This document shows, piece by piece, positions 10,941 to 23,455 of a stretch of DNA of 64,000 nucleotides. Made by a program: the position numbers and the translations under genes. The notes under the pieces are model-generated. The model saw only the letters and a list, made by a program, of their open reading frames with translations. It ran no database searches and had not been told where the DNA came from. The DNA is from Hetaerina americana (lineage: Eukaryota; Arthropoda; Insecta; Odonata; Calopterygidae). Location: contig JAKTNV010000009.1 of assembly GCA_022747635.1 (NCBI GenBank), positions 29,489,622 through 29,553,621 of the forward strand, in the 5' to 3' direction. Numbering within the stretch: position 1 is the first letter of the stretch; every line of letters begins with the position of its first letter.

Positions 10941-12260
10941 ATTTCGACACCTATGCCAAAACACCGCGCCAGCAATCCCATTACACAAAAATCAGGATAT
11001 ATCTGCATATACAATGGCCCGCAAGGTGCAAAAACAGCTCACAATGCCGGGAAAGCTGTCAATCCTGCCTTTCGCGCTACCAGTCGCCGTTGAAGTGTCT
11101 TCGTCGTCATTATGCGGGCCCTGAAGGGCAAATGAGTCTCCCCGCATCCTCTTACCCTCTGAATCTCTCTTTCCAGGTCCCCCCACCTACTATCCCTTCC
11201 CTTTCTTCTCAACCGTGCGATTTTGCCATTGAACTGTTATTTTTTTTAATTTTGTGCCTGTATATATGTGTGTGTGTCCAAGTCGATTCCGCCCCGCCCA
11301 ATTCATTCTCCTCCCCGCTCCCCTTTCAAACTTCCCACACCCCCGTAACAATTCCTGCCAAAAATTTCGTTGAGAATTAATCCGTTGGAGTGCACCCATT
11401 TTCGTTTTCGCAGACGAATAAAAGACTTTCCTCATTTTCTTCTTGTATTTTTTCCTAACTCTCATTCCCTTCCTCCTATCCATCTAGGTATTTTTTTCAT
11501 GTAATTACTTAGGGCATTCTGTTGGGACACGAGATAATGGCAATGGACTCTCTCCGTCTCTTGTGTTCTAATTTTATTTCTCCATTTATTCTCCGTCCAC
11601 TCTTCCTCCCTCTCCTCTTCCCCATCCTCCGCCTCTTTCCTCCACGTTTTATCGAGGAAAAGCGTTTTCCGTTCCGACTGTTCCATTTCCAATGTTCCTT
11701 CCCTCAAACCACTCACTCACTCCTCACACACTCCCTCCGCCATCCTCCCCTCCCCCCGACAATACCCCCACCCCCTTCCAAATCCTCGGCCCTCATCGCC
11801 CCTCTTCCAACTCCCTCACGCGTCCTTGTCCTACCACTCCCCACTTCCCGCCCACCCACCGCCCGTCCTTATTCTCAGGTGTCCTTTCGTGGAGTGTGGG
11901 TGGGGTTTAGTTGCGTAGGCTCGGGTGGAAGGGGGATTGGGGAGGTAAGAGACAAAAGGCACCGGGGGCGGACGCTTTTCAACGCAATCATTTTCGAAAT
12001 AAAGAGTCATTCTCCCTCTCTCTCTCTCTCTTTGCCTGTCCCATTCTATCTCTCGCTTCTTCTTGCGCCTTCTTTCCATCTCCCTCTGTATTCATCTTTC
12101 ATTCCCTCGCCATTCCCATCCCCAATCACCTTCTTTTTCTCCATCCTTCGTCCCACGCCCCTCTTCACTGTATTTTATCCGGAACCTATATTTGTCACCT
12201 CAACACCACGCCCTTGATTCCTTTCCCCAAGGGACATGGCCAAGTTTTCCTCGCCGCTAT
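10940..12260 (+). other. pyrimidine-rich GC island (largest)
   Basis: About 1.3 kb, mostly C/T-rich on the plus strand, interrupted at about 11870-11980 by a G-rich purine segment, with a (CT)n run at 12015-12031 and a GT run near 11266-11275. The 231-codon open frame at 11522-12217 and overlapping frames on both strands are compositional: the products are Pro/Ser/Phe-rich or Arg/Glu-rich and show no domain. No transposon motif was seen. Confidence 0.55.
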
Positions 12261-13914
12261 GTTCTATGGCCCCCCACTACGCTCCATTGAGTCGGGTTGT
12301 TGGTTGCCGTGCCAATAACATTGTAGATCTAATGCAATTGCGAGTTATCCATCCTGCACGAGCAGATTACCACCTGGTAATTAGGGACTGCGTTACATGC
12401 GGGCCCGCTATTCATCTTCAATTATTAGCTTCCATTTTTTATATTCTCAGTTTATTTAATGGAGTATTTCCTTCCACGATTGACTTGAAGAGGCTGTTTA
12501 GCCCCAAGAGAAATATCATACATGTCTTTTTCACTCCGCGATGTTTCTAATTGTCTTTATTCCCGGCCATTGCTGAGGATTTAAATGGTTATTCATACCG
12601 TCCACGCTCACTTATTAATTCCACCCGGAACCACGACTCAAAGTGCTTATGTTTTGTGTCACTTATTATTGTCCATATCATGCTTGTTATAGAATGTATT
12701 TTCCCACATGATTGCTTGGAGGTTAACTACATACATGCCCAGAAAAATTGTATCAAGGCCTGGGATGTTCCGTAATTTTTCTTGCTTCTATTGGGCCTGA
12801 GGTACGGAGAGTATTACGCGAGGTTTTTTTAAAGATATGGATTGACATAATGTTGGAATAGCACATTTTCTATTGCTTTGTCCTCATTTATTCCTTCTTC
12901 TACTCCCACACGCGTGCGGCAGTTCTTACCACGGCACAAAAACCTCACGTCATCCATGCGTGTCGCCCTCACATGCACGCGTTTAGTTTCGCTTCCGGTA
13001 ACGGTTGGGGAGTCCGCGGCGAGGAATGAAAAAGCCTTCGTCTTCCGTCCTTTCAGAATGAAAGGACGAAATCTCACCCACGGAAATCAAGTGCGAACGC
13101 CCGAACAAATCTACATTAATGAAAATAAATCATAAGTGTCCATTCTCACGGGCACAGAACGGAGGCGGTTTCAGATTAGAGTCTGGCAATTTATAAAAAG
13201 CCGAAGTCGACGACGCCCTCTCCTGGGAACCTAACATAGGGAAAGCACAATGTGAAGTCTATGAGCGGCATACTTATGAAATATTTCATACCTCAGGTGA
13301 ATAATATTTATGATATTCTAAAATAGACGTGTAATTTCAAATTTCACATCGATTACTGCCCATACATAACAGCTATTATTCGTTCCGTGGCAGAAAATAC
13401 TTACTTTGACAGGTCATCTAAAACCGAACAAAAAAATAAGTTTCCCACACAAATAGGCGATAGAAACAATTTGAAAGATGAAATTTATGAAACCATGCAA
13501 ATAAATTATTCCACTTAGATTGATTGGTTAAAATAATTCACCACGAAAATTACCATTTTAGTTGAATTGACGGTTAAAATCGAGCGAATATGCAAAAAGG
13601 TTTGAATATTTAACATGCTCCTGATCTTGTTGAGAAGCTAATTTTAATTAAATTTAAATGGGTACTATTTTGTTTAATTGAAATCTAATGTAAAAATAAT
13701 GATTTTAGCGCAACACAAAAGCTACTTAAATGAGAAGTGAATTGCAATACATTTAAAATACTGAGTGGCAAAGATAAACGCCTTTACATCGGAATTGCAG
13801 ACACGGAAGAAGATAGAAATGTATTTACTGTCTCAGTATAAAGTACACAAATCCATTACCTAACCGGTCTTCAACCTCATTTTTCGTCTCATATATTTAC
13901 TTAAAAATGAATCT
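12261..13914. other. spacer, mostly AT-rich
   Basis: No gene recognised. A short CpG-richer patch lies at 12890-13080, open on both strands, without a domain. The rest is AT-rich. Confidence 0.4.
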
Positions 13915-14135
13915 TTAACTAATTAGTCGTTTTTGCATGTTATACAAAGACATGTTTATATGTGCGAGTGTTTTTGTATAAGATTTAGCATAAAGGTAAA
14001 TTGAAATGTATGCATGAACTAATAAGTGCGCTTGTGTGGCTGGTGCTCTACGTTCCCTCGCCACATACCCTTGCAGCAGCTTGTGGTATATTGTGTAAGT
14101 GCAGAGGTACCCACGATTATGGTGAACATTGCCAT
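13915..14135 (-). repeat. dispersed repeat R, part A only, copy 2
   Basis: Read on the minus strand this contains CTGCAAGGGTATGTGGCGAG, GAGCACCAGCCACACAAGCG and TTATTAGTTCATGCATAC, followed by a segment like ACACTCGCACATATAAAC. These correspond in order to part A of the R units at 49.05 and 50.15 kb. No part B follows. Confidence 0.6.
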
Positions 14136-14880
14136 AAGTATAATTTAGGCATATAAGGTGATTAGGCAAACATTATAGGTATAAAATATGTTACAACAAT
14201 ATCAGGTGTTTCTCACATTCTAATCTTCAGGTTCATCTGTGTTGCCCCAGATCCTCTCATAATTATTTTTATTTTTTGTACCTTTCCACATGTTTATTCC
14301 ATTCTTATGTGTGGTCTTCTTCCTCACCTTTTCATTTGTGGTTGCCATTCCCAAACCGTCCTTGCCTTACGTTCTTGTCCCGGTCTTCTCATAGGGCCAT
14401 AATGTGTCATTCATGTCATTAGTACGTAGATCTATCTCTCACTGAACCCATTATTCTTTTTATTTATTCTCTTATACATATTTCCTGAAATATTTGTCGC
14501 TATAGTTTCGACAGCCTACAGGATCTTCATATGAATTTCATTTATCTCTGTTGCGTCTCCATAACTGTTGGTTCTCGTTCTCTTAACATCAAAGTCCAAG
14601 ATTCTGCTTCTTAATATGCTTTGGATTATTGCACCTTATAGTTTTTTCTTAATTTATTGTTCTACAAAAGAAGAATTTCCCTTGTTTGTAGCGCGTCAAC
14701 TTATGGAGCTCTTTTAAAAGTTTATCCTATAATACTTTATACGTACTTGTGAAATTGGTACATTCAAATATCTAAATGTGTAGGTGATTATTATTATTGA
14801 TATACCATCTAAGGTATGTTTTGAATGGACACAGACTGAACAAGAATACATTTCTTTATCTGTTTTGACGAGAGACAACC
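14136..14880. other. AT-rich spacer, possible decayed retroelement
   Basis: The pyrimidine-biased plus strand resembles antisense coding DNA of the adjacent minus-strand RT copy, but no diagnostic motif is legible. Confidence 0.3.
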
Positions 14881-14884
14881 TGAT

Positions 14885-15140
14885 ATACGAATGTACAATA
14901 AACCGTTCTTCAATTCCGTCTATTCCAAAATGCTTCGCATTCACCTCTCCTGCCACTTTTGGATTTCTGCCAAAATCCCCTCCGCAGCCATGCCTAGCAC
15001 TTACTCTTTTATTATTCCTGTACGTATCATCTTTTTACTTATTTCTGTCCATTTCATTTTCTCCGTCCTTCTCCACGCCCACATCTCAATACCCTCCAAT
15101 CTGCTTTACATATCCTCGCCTTGAGTCTTCCACCGCGTTT
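14885..15140 (-). mobile_element. non-LTR retrotransposon fragment (C-terminal tail)
   Basis: The minus strand encodes RLEGIEMWAWRRTEKMKWTE, the R-L-E-A-x-E-M-W-x-W-R-R segment of the RT C-terminus, followed after frame changes by a short tail. Its 3' end carries GGTTTATTGTA, close to the corresponding position of the copy ending near 52.88 kb, where the context is also GAAGAA-N-GGTTTATTGTA. Stops interrupt the frame. It is probably a sub-family distinct from the ETWC-type copies. Confidence 0.7.
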
Positions 15141-15640
15141 CTTTCCCCTTATTAGTTTCCCGCCTCAGTTTTTTATTAATCTCTTCATACTTTCTTCTAC
15201 TTAAATTTGTGTTACGATTCTTACATTCCCCTACCTCGCCTATCTATCTAATCTATTCGTCTGCATTCCATGAATTCTCTGTCCTTTACCTATTTCTTTT
15301 TTCTATAGTTTCGTTTTTAGTTTCAATATCTATTTCTACCCGTATATGATTCAGAACCAGATTGATGTGTACAAGATCCTTTCGATAACCGCTAATAATA
15401 ATGATGTGCGTGGCAAAGGATGGGGTTGTATTCATACTGAAGCCTCGAATCAGGGGAGGGAAAAATTTCTCTTTGTTAATTCTTCGTGCCTCACATTATC
15501 CTAAGGATAAAGAGGCCATAGTGGTGACGATACTTGCAACTATCCTAAACACAATTCCTCTTGCGTCTTTTTCTTTGTCTGGAGAAAAGTCTTCAAAACG
15601 TTCGAACCAATTATATCCGTTGACGTTCCGTCAGAAATGA
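15141..15640. other. AT-rich spacer
   Basis: Pyrimidine-biased at first (possibly more of the minus-strand retroelement), then unremarkable. A 79-codon ORF (15401-15640) has no recognisable domain. Confidence 0.35.
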
Positions 15641-17000
15641 TGAGCGGGATTCATGAGTTGTAAACCCAATGGGAGAATGGAGGCGACGCCATTGGCATAT
15701 GAAAAAGACATCTCACCTTGCCACCATCTTCCCCGCTGCTTCTTTCCCTTCGTGATCGCTTTCATGCCCAATTCGTCATTGGGACGGGCGGCGCACTTAT
15801 TGGCGATAATTCCGGCACCAAAGGGAAAGGGAGACGGGCGTAGAAAGAGGGAGAGATGAGGAGAGAAGTGTTTGCGTGTGTATATGGATGCTTACAGCTT
15901 TAGCCTTATTATTGGCCCTCAAACGCGTTCGAGCCGCAATAAAATTGCCATTGTCCTTGGATTATTTCTCCTCAATTCGACACGGGACGTCATTTTGGGA
16001 TCCTCCCCTACTCCGACTTCCTCCCACCTCCACCCCTCGTGCCCCAAAATTTGAGAGCGGGTGGCGAGAGGACGACAATCGATAGTCATTTCGTAGGGGA
16101 ACGGGACACACGGAGGTTCCATCGACGACACGGGGAGGGACGCGGGGGCGACAATGCGGGGGGCGATAGAAAAGAGGAGTCCAGGAAGTGAAAGAGAGGG
16201 ATGGATGGAGATAGAACGGAGCCGAACAATGGGACAAATGGGACGTACAGAGAGTTTGGAATGGGGAGGGAATGGTGGGAGGGGGAGGAAATGGTTGGAC
16301 GAAAAAAAATTGCAGCGAAACAGGTTCAGCGACGATTTCATCACACTTAAAACTCCCTCCCCTCACAAAGCCAACCCCCTCTCCCGATGAGTATTTACAT
16401 CGAGGATTAGAGCGAATAATCTAAATGTACCCCATTCATTAAAAATCCATTCATTATGGAAGAACAACTCTTTCCGTCTCTCTCACTCCCTCTCTATCTT
16501 CTGGTCTTCCCTCCCTTTTTTCCACCCTTCTTCACTTTATAACCTACGTGTATATATATAGGGATATACCCATTCACCCTTTGCGCCACTCCTCCGCTTC
16601 TATTCATGAATGCGATTTCTCTCCCGGCGTCCCCTCAACCCTCCTCCCGGGAAGCAATCCCGCCACCCCTTTGTAGTCCCCGGACTTCAGACAATGGGTT
16701 TTTGAAGCCTCCAACCCGCTCTCCACCCACTACCTCTCACGAGACGAGCGCCATCTGTCCAAGGAACGGGGTCTTAAGCGATTGACCCCGAGTCAATTCT
16801 GCTTCCAAAAAAATGAGTCCAATCCACAATACTACTCACGCTATAGCGCCACCGGCCATCTCCACCCCCTCCTCCACCTCGCCCTTCCCCCTCACAACAC
16901 TACTTTAGTTCCAGTCTACGATCCACCCCCACGGTGAACTTCCCTCTCGCGGTCGATTCATACTGCCAAATCCACCCCTTTCACCTCATTTTTGAGGCGG
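15641..17000. other. GC-rich island with strand switch of purine skew
   Basis: Purine-rich on the plus strand at about 15790-16300 (repeated GGGA/GAGA) and pyrimidine-rich at about 16340-17000 (repeated CCTCC/CTCTC), so the skew flips strand within the island. Overlapping ORFs of 60-141 codons on both strands are compositional. At 16747-16760 the minus strand reads GGACAGATGGCGCT, resembling the insect CTCF core. No gene recognised. Confidence 0.5.
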
Positions 17001-18825
17001 TGGTCGGTAATTGGAATAATTAATATTTTCGCCAAGTTCGCTGTTGGTCATCAATAGACCTTACTTAGTAAAGAATTCATGAACTGATTGCACTCTGAGT
17101 GTTACCCATCTTCCCCATTCGCAACTGGGCTATGCTTATTTTGTATGATTATCCGTTTCGAGTTTCCTCGCCGGGCCTTCTTTTATATTAAGATGGTGTC
17201 AGCCTACCGTGTAATCCTTTTTAGACAAGGTGCCCATAGTCCAGGAAAAATGTACTCGCCGAAATAGGATGCACAGTTTTACAGGCACTGAGAAGGGATG
17301 AAAAAAATTTCAGAATAAAAATATTTTTTGCAATGCTATTACAAAAGAGTCGACTGGATTAGTTTTTGGAATGGTGCCTGTCTGTCCCTTATACTTCGAA
17401 CCAGAGAAGGAGTCGAATATAATTGTTAGTTTTATATTGCTCAAAAATTTATTTTGAGATGCGCCTCAGGTCATTTTACGAGAATGCATTAGCTCTATTT
17501 TACTGTAAAAAAATAATGGCGAATGCAGCTGATTATTTCAATTTTTGGCAAATAATATGGTAAAATAATTAGTAAAACAGCACTCAAAAATGGAATATAT
17601 AATGTTAATGAATTTGGGTATCTTTGTTTCTTTTTAGAGTTTTTTACCACTTAATTACGTTCATCGCCTACAATTTCCAAGCCAAAATTATTTATATTCT
17701 ATTTATAAAAACAGAGATTAAATAATTAAGTCATTAAAAGTAAATTGAAAATTGTTGTTCAGTTTAAGAGGGCCTTACCGTTTCAAATTAGGAATAAAGG
17801 GAAGGCTAAAATGATTTTGGAATGTCGTTTGGATTTTATATGTCGTTAATTTTCAACCAAGAAATTTTGAAACGAACTTATGTTAAACCAATTTTGATTA
17901 GGGCAGCTGGCGATTATTATGAAAAACCTCACTTAACTTATTAAAAAACGATTCTTGAGGTCCTTCCCTTAGCTCTCTCGAAATCTGCAGACCAGTCGCA
18001 AGTAGACGTACTACGAAAAAACGACGTAGTCAAAGTTTTACGCTTGATTGTTCAATGTATCCAGCTACCAAATGTTTCTTGAAAATTGCGATACGTCCAA
18101 GAGGAAAGGATTCGAATGGGATACATAGTATATAGAATTATAAGATCAAAATATTACCTAAGTTTTGCGATAGCAAAAACTCGAATATACTTGTCGGTTC
18201 TAGAAGATTTGAGAACATCCGATTATGTTGCGTGTTTTTTGATGCGGTGCAGTAATAAACTTCATAGTTTCAGGCTTGGCTTTGTAGAACTTATCCGTTT
18301 CGGAAAACAATTAAGTCAAATTAACATAGCTAAATTATTTGTAAATATTTTTCTTTACGGGATATAGCAACCTTGGGCGCATGTTCGCGCTAAAAATTCC
18401 ATTTTGAACTGAGTCCACTGCCCAATCAAAAGACATCATTTTTATATAAAACGTAAATAAGATATCATTATATTTTATAAATCGTTGCGTTTATTTCAAA
18501 GGATTAGGAACTCGTTTCTTGTCGTTATTACGCTAAACACTGAAAAAATGACTAGAAACGAGAGTCAAGGTTCAAACACATACCCAAAGAGTATTTCGAA
18601 AAATAGAAAATTCACTCTTTGGCGACGAGGGTGGGGGAATAGCCATTCACAGTTATGAAATTAATAGGTCTCACGAGCAGACATGACAAAAACATGATTC
18701 AATATGTCCATTTTATGCAACCAACAAGGAAAGAGACCCTCAATGCCTAATGCAGACACATTGGCACAGGCTTTATAATATATATGTACGTAAGGGGTTT
18801 ATGTAAACATTTAGATATGTAAAAC
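17001..18825. other. AT-rich spacer
   Basis: About 1.8 kb with no recognisable gene or element. A 93-codon ORF (18086-18367) has no domain signal. Confidence 0.45.
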
Positions 18826-18829
18826 ACCC

Positions 18830-19660
18830 TCCATTCGCTTCTCACAAAGAACGTCACCGCTCCGCCCTTCTCCCTCCTCCCTCGACCAATATCTTCAACC
18901 CCTCTGCCACCTTCAAATCCATCCTCCCCGAGACCCCTCCTCCCTCTAATACTCCAGTTTTGCGATTGCTCTGGGACCCTGGAGCCGGGGAACGCGGGGG
19001 TCCTTTGGGAGGGAGGAGTTTGGGGGGGAGATAAGGGGGAGGGGGAACTTCGTTGTGAGGAAAAGGAGTGTTTGCATGGAGTTGTCACGTTTTGTTCGAT
19101 TCCAAAAGCAGCAGCGGCCCTCTCTTCTCTGAAGGGGAGGGGCTCGTGTAGTCGCGGTGGTAGCTGTGCGGAGGTAGGACGGAGTGTGTGGGTGTGTGCG
19201 TGTGTGTGTGTGCCGAGGGATGTTAGTGATGGGGACAGGAGTGCTTATAGAAATTAGGGAAGAGCTTTTATGCTGAGAGTGGTGTGCGTGGGAGGGGACC
19301 GGGTTGATCGTGCGGGGGGTCGGTCGTCGCGAGAATGGCGGAGACGACTCCGTCGTTCTAGGGGTTAGGGGGTGGGCGAGGGTGGATGAGGAGCCCCGTG
19401 GAAAAGGCTGAAGATGGAATGGGGATCCAATTCCGGGGCGAGAGGGGGGATGGGGAGAAGTGTGCGTCCCCCTCCTCCCCCCCCATCTGAATGCCTCCTC
19501 CAATCGGTCTCATCACCCTTGGATTCCGGATTGCTCCAGATTTCTGAGGGGACCGTATCGTCGCGAGGGGTGAGTGAACAAGGAGAAAAGATTTCAAAAC
19601 CGAGTTCCGCAAAAAATACCCTTCTAAATTTGGGTTTTTTTCTAGGGCTCGGGTGGTGAG
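18830..19660. other. GC-rich island with strand switch of purine skew
   Basis: Pyrimidine-rich on the plus strand at 18830-18950, then G/purine-rich at about 18985-19480 with GT-rich runs near 19185-19213, then C-rich briefly at 19468-19487. The 185-codon minus ORF at 18946-19503 is Pro/Ser/Thr/His-rich with no domain and is most simply explained by composition. Confidence 0.5.
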
Positions 19661-20900
19661 ATTACTTAATTTTGTCTCGCCCCGAAGAAGGCAATTACAT
19701 CTTAATCCATACCTTTGAGGTATGATTATTAGCGACACTCTGCCGGTAAGAGTATCATATGATTGGTCCAAAAAATACGAATTTACACGCTGTGTTGTTA
19801 TTTACTGAGTCACCATTCCCTATATCCACGTAATTAAAGTATTGATCTGGTGACAGAAGATTCGGCAAAGTCGCTTTTTCGTAAAGGGGAAGGTGTATCT
19901 ACAAACAATAAAAGCACCAACGAAGCCATTTAAACATAAAAATCTCTATTTCAATCACATTTTGCTGTATCAATGTAATTTGCTCAGTTTTGTGCTTTGG
20001 AATCACCCAAGAATAATATGTAAATTCCCCTTATAGGCTATCTAAAAGACAAAAATATATTTTCGAGTTCAGGTCAGTATTTTCAGTAAGTTTCCGCAAT
20101 AGTAGTATAGTGATGCACAGTAATTAATCTTTAATTATTATTTTAATTGCTTAAATTATAAAATTAAATAAATACGAAGAAATATACTATTTTTAAGTAT
20201 AAAACTTACCTCTTGAGGAAAACTAATCGTAATATATCTAATATTTCGTCCTTCCTATTTGCCCTATCCCTAATTCGATGGATCATCCGTGCAGGAAATA
20301 AGAGCATAGTCAATCATTTACGAGGTCACAAATTGGGGAGATTAACAGTGGAAAATTAACCTTGATCGGGGTTCGACGCTCATCTCGTGACATCTGCCCT
20401 AGCACTCTAGCAAGTTAGCGCCCATGACGGCCTCCATTGCCGCGAATTGGCTTTGAAGGAACTAGATATTATAATGGACTAACGTCGACCTAATGGCAAA
20501 GGTAGTCGTGGCGTTCGCAAGACATCCCATTCCAAGATATTTTAACTTCAGCCGCTATCGACTCTGGCTATTTCCAACGAAGTTTGGGCATTAGATAGCT
20601 CCAAAACATTGGATAACAATCTATTAGACGCCAAGATATTGCTAATAAGAAAATATAAATTAATTTTTTACATTTATACGTTGATATGACAACTTTATTC
20701 CTAATGCATGACCAATAAGTTTTAAATAATCTGTAGAATTATTTGCATTTTTTTATTTTGCGTGATTTATTGAATAGCAGTGCTATTTGATGAGCCAAAC
20801 GTCAATATGGTGACGTCTGGTTCGTCAACAAATACCCGCGGGTGAATTGACGGAGGCAGATAGAAACTTGAATTTTGGTCACAAATTCGAGGAAAAGCGC
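19661..20900. other. AT-rich spacer
   Basis: No gene or repeat recognised. A moderately CpG-containing patch lies at about 20360-20560 without legible features. Confidence 0.4.
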
Positions 20901-20904
20901 AGAC

Positions 20905-21250
20905 TGGTTGAGTCACAATCTTGTCTTGGACCTCCTGGACCACGCTTGAAGTGACCCAAATTTTTTAGAATGGGTGGTTACTGGTAACGAGACACGGTTC
21001 TTTGAGTACGACCCAAATATAACCCTTCTGAGTACCATTTTGGACCACTAGATTATGTCAAAGAGGCCATGACGAGGTGCCTGAATGAGGGACCCGTTAA
21101 TACCTTGCAGGAATTATACCGCAGCAACTGTTGGTGGCCTTGGCATTGTGTCTCGATACATAAGGCTGCTCAAATTTTAGCAATTTGTACTGTGATCTAC
21201 AGTAAATTTTTCCTCCAGATTTATTCTTCTTATTTTTGGGACAGTTCTTG
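20905..21250 (+). mobile_element. mariner fragment, family M1, copy 2
   Basis: Transposase remnants appear in two blocks. The first reads LDLLDHA, a stop, then SDPNFLEWVVTGNETRFFEY, which is the VTGDETW motif with the first catalytic Asp changed to Asn. The sequence then jumps directly to EYHFGPLDYVKEAMTRCLNE, near the C-terminus, so the segment holding the other two catalytic Asp residues is deleted. The 3' untranslated part aligns with that of the 1816-2369 copy, and the right end TATTTTTGGGACAGTTCTTG abuts TA (21251-21252). No left terminal repeat is seen, so the copy is 5'-truncated. Its deletion differs from that of the other M1 copies. Confidence 0.82.
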
Positions 21251-21261
21251 TAAACTACCGA

Positions 21262-21330
21262 GAGCTATTCATTGTGGACGCCTGCTGGTAGCACTCGATC
21301 GGAAATCGATGGATCGAGTTCGAATTCCGT
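21262..21330 (+). other. tRNA-like segment, possible SINE head
   Basis: GCTGGTAGCACTCG (A-box-like) and GAGTTCGAATTCCG (B-box-like) are separated by about 25 nt. No tRNA cloverleaf is evident and no family body follows, so this is at best a SINE head fragment. Confidence 0.25.
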
Positions 21331-21735
21331 TTTAGGCTGGAAGTATTTTTTCCTTTGTGAAATTCCTCGCATATGCGTGCTCATCAGTAGGTGAATCCAC
21401 AAAAATTACCTTTGCGTAAAATCCTGAATTACTTATCGTATCCTTCACCCTCTCCGAATTGGGTTTTGGGGTTTAGATTTCCGGCTAAAGCACGAAGGAA
21501 TCTTTATGAACGTAATGGTCTCAGGCTTAATTTTTCGCAACATTATGAGCAATTAATGAGTAAGCGATCTACAGTTTGTATTTTGATTGATGTAAAATCT
21601 TCAACAGTTAGCAGGGATCTAGTTATTACCAACCTTAAACAAGTCAGGTCGTTTTACTTTCACCACATAAAGTAGATGATGGAAGTGTCTCGGCTCTAAT
21701 CTGAGAAGTTTCGCCCATCAAGAGGGATTCACGTA
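21331..21735. other. spacer
   Basis: A 94-codon ORF (21391-21675) has no recognisable domain. Nothing else seen. Confidence 0.35.
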
Positions 21736-21739
21736 TTTT

Positions 21740-22220
21740 TTGCAGCCGGCGAATTCCTCCGTATTCTTCGAGTTCGGTCTCCTCGGGTTGGGTTTGGCCG
21801 TTGTGGTGCCGTCCCTTTTCGTATCACCGTAACGCCGGGAATTTATCATCGCTGGAACCCCATTGCCCTCTCTCTCCCTTTCGTCCAAATTTTCGCTGAG
21901 GATAATCGAAGGCATTCATCCCAAGGGGGTGGACGGCTCGCCCGGGCAGTCGCGAAGGGCAATCGGGGTTAGACGGGCGGTGAGGTCGCCAGTATGGGAC
22001 GGCGTTCGTGAACGGGGGAGAAAGAGGGTTCCCCTCGAACGAGGCAAATGAAGGAGGTGGTGTGGGGTGCCCGTTGAAGGAGGATTGGATGTATTGTGTG
22101 CGTTTGGCGTTTCGCAATGACAGGATGGAGGGGTGAGCATTATTCGTGGAAAGGAAGGGGGAAGTGGGAACAAGGGTTTTTGAAAAAGGGCGGCAGGAAT
22201 GGAAGTGCCCTCGACAGTGA
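21740..22220. other. purine-rich GC island
   Basis: G-rich on the plus strand especially at 21930-22200 with many CpG dinucleotides. Overlapping ORFs on both strands are compositional. No gene recognised. Confidence 0.45.
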
Positions 22221-23387
22221 TTAGGAAGAGGAGAGATCTCTACTTAGAACGAGTATGTTTTTGCTCCCGTGCCCTCCTTCATAAGATTTATACTTCTTCC
22301 GTGCCTTCGGACAATCTGCCCCATTGCCCTAAAATCAGTGATAAGGCTCTGTTTTACAAATCTGAAAAATCAGAATTCTCAATATTATTATTGTTATATT
22401 ACTATCAAAACAATTCTCTAAAACAGTCTGTCGTATAGCGTTTAATATGCATACCAAATATTGAATATAAATGCAACAACTTTTGAGTGTAAAAATCTTC
22501 TTTGGAATTTGCATATAAAGTAGTCTTAATAAATATCGGGGCGATTGTAATATCTTTGGAAATTTCCGAAGAGGAGATAATTAAATTTGGACTGTAATAC
22601 GAAACAAGTTATAAGAACTTATAATATGACCCGCAACTGTGATAAATTGGCCCCAATATGGCCTTGTTACATGCTCCCCACTATATACACAATTTTAATG
22701 AAGATCTTCATCAGTTGTATTTTAAAGCTTTAATCATTGTAAATTTTGCTCCTATGGGACTTTAATCTTCAATACTGTTCCGGCATTTATTTTAATGATA
22801 TTGTAATCATATTTTATCTCTTTTTTAGATGAAGGATGATACATTTAACAATTACATAATTCATAACCATGAACTAAAACAGATTTATTCCCAAGCGATA
22901 GATTTGCTATAATTTGGCCGTACCATTATGGGTCCACCGTATTGTGTAATAACCCTCATGGCTTATCAGGACTTACCATTTGGCTAGTAGAATACTGTTA
23001 GGAGGGTAATTGCTCCTTAGACTTCTAAGAGTTTAGAGCGTTTACGCTTTATTGCATGCATGAATTGTGAGAGCACGTTACAAATTAGAAGAATGAGTTC
23101 AGTGTTTCAAATTAGGGTATTAGATTATGTCCGATATCGGCAAAGACCTACACAATTGCTTAGTCGAAATTAGTCTTTGGGTCCAGAAGAAGCCTTTCCA
23201 CGCACCGTTGTTCACTTTCCTTACCTCTTCCCTGTCGGGTTAGAGTAGAGCGGGAAGCCCAAACCGGGAGATACTCACTTTATTAATAAAAATGAGAAAA
23301 ATAAATTTCCCAGGACAAATATTTCTATTGTTGTGAAAAGAAATTTCAACCATAGTAATAACCCGAAGGCTGATTAATTAAGTTAAA
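22221..23387. other. AT-rich spacer
   Basis: No gene or element recognised. Confidence 0.4.
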
Positions 23388-23455
23388 GTCAAAGGTAATT
23401 AGCCTTGGGCCCTCTGGTCGGTAGCCCAGCACTCTATCCATTGGACTGCGAAATA
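23388..23455 (-). repeat. tRNA-derived SINE family 1, head fragment
   Basis: On the minus strand CGCAGTCCAATGGATAGAGT (A-box region) followed by GACCAGAGGGCCCAAGG matches the head of the 47.1-47.4 kb copy (GCAGTCCAGTGGGTAGAGCG ... GACCGGAGGGTCCCGGG). The fragment stops before the B box, and the body is not clearly present. Confidence 0.6.

Noticed and set aside
11522..12217. 231-codon open frame, the longest in the window
   Set aside because: The product is Pro/Ser/Leu/Phe-rich and low in complexity, arises from C/T-rich DNA, overlaps other open frames on both strands and has no domain.
18946..19503. 185-codon minus-strand ORF
   Set aside because: Pro/Thr/Ser/His-rich translation of a purine-rich island; no domain, no splice or start context.
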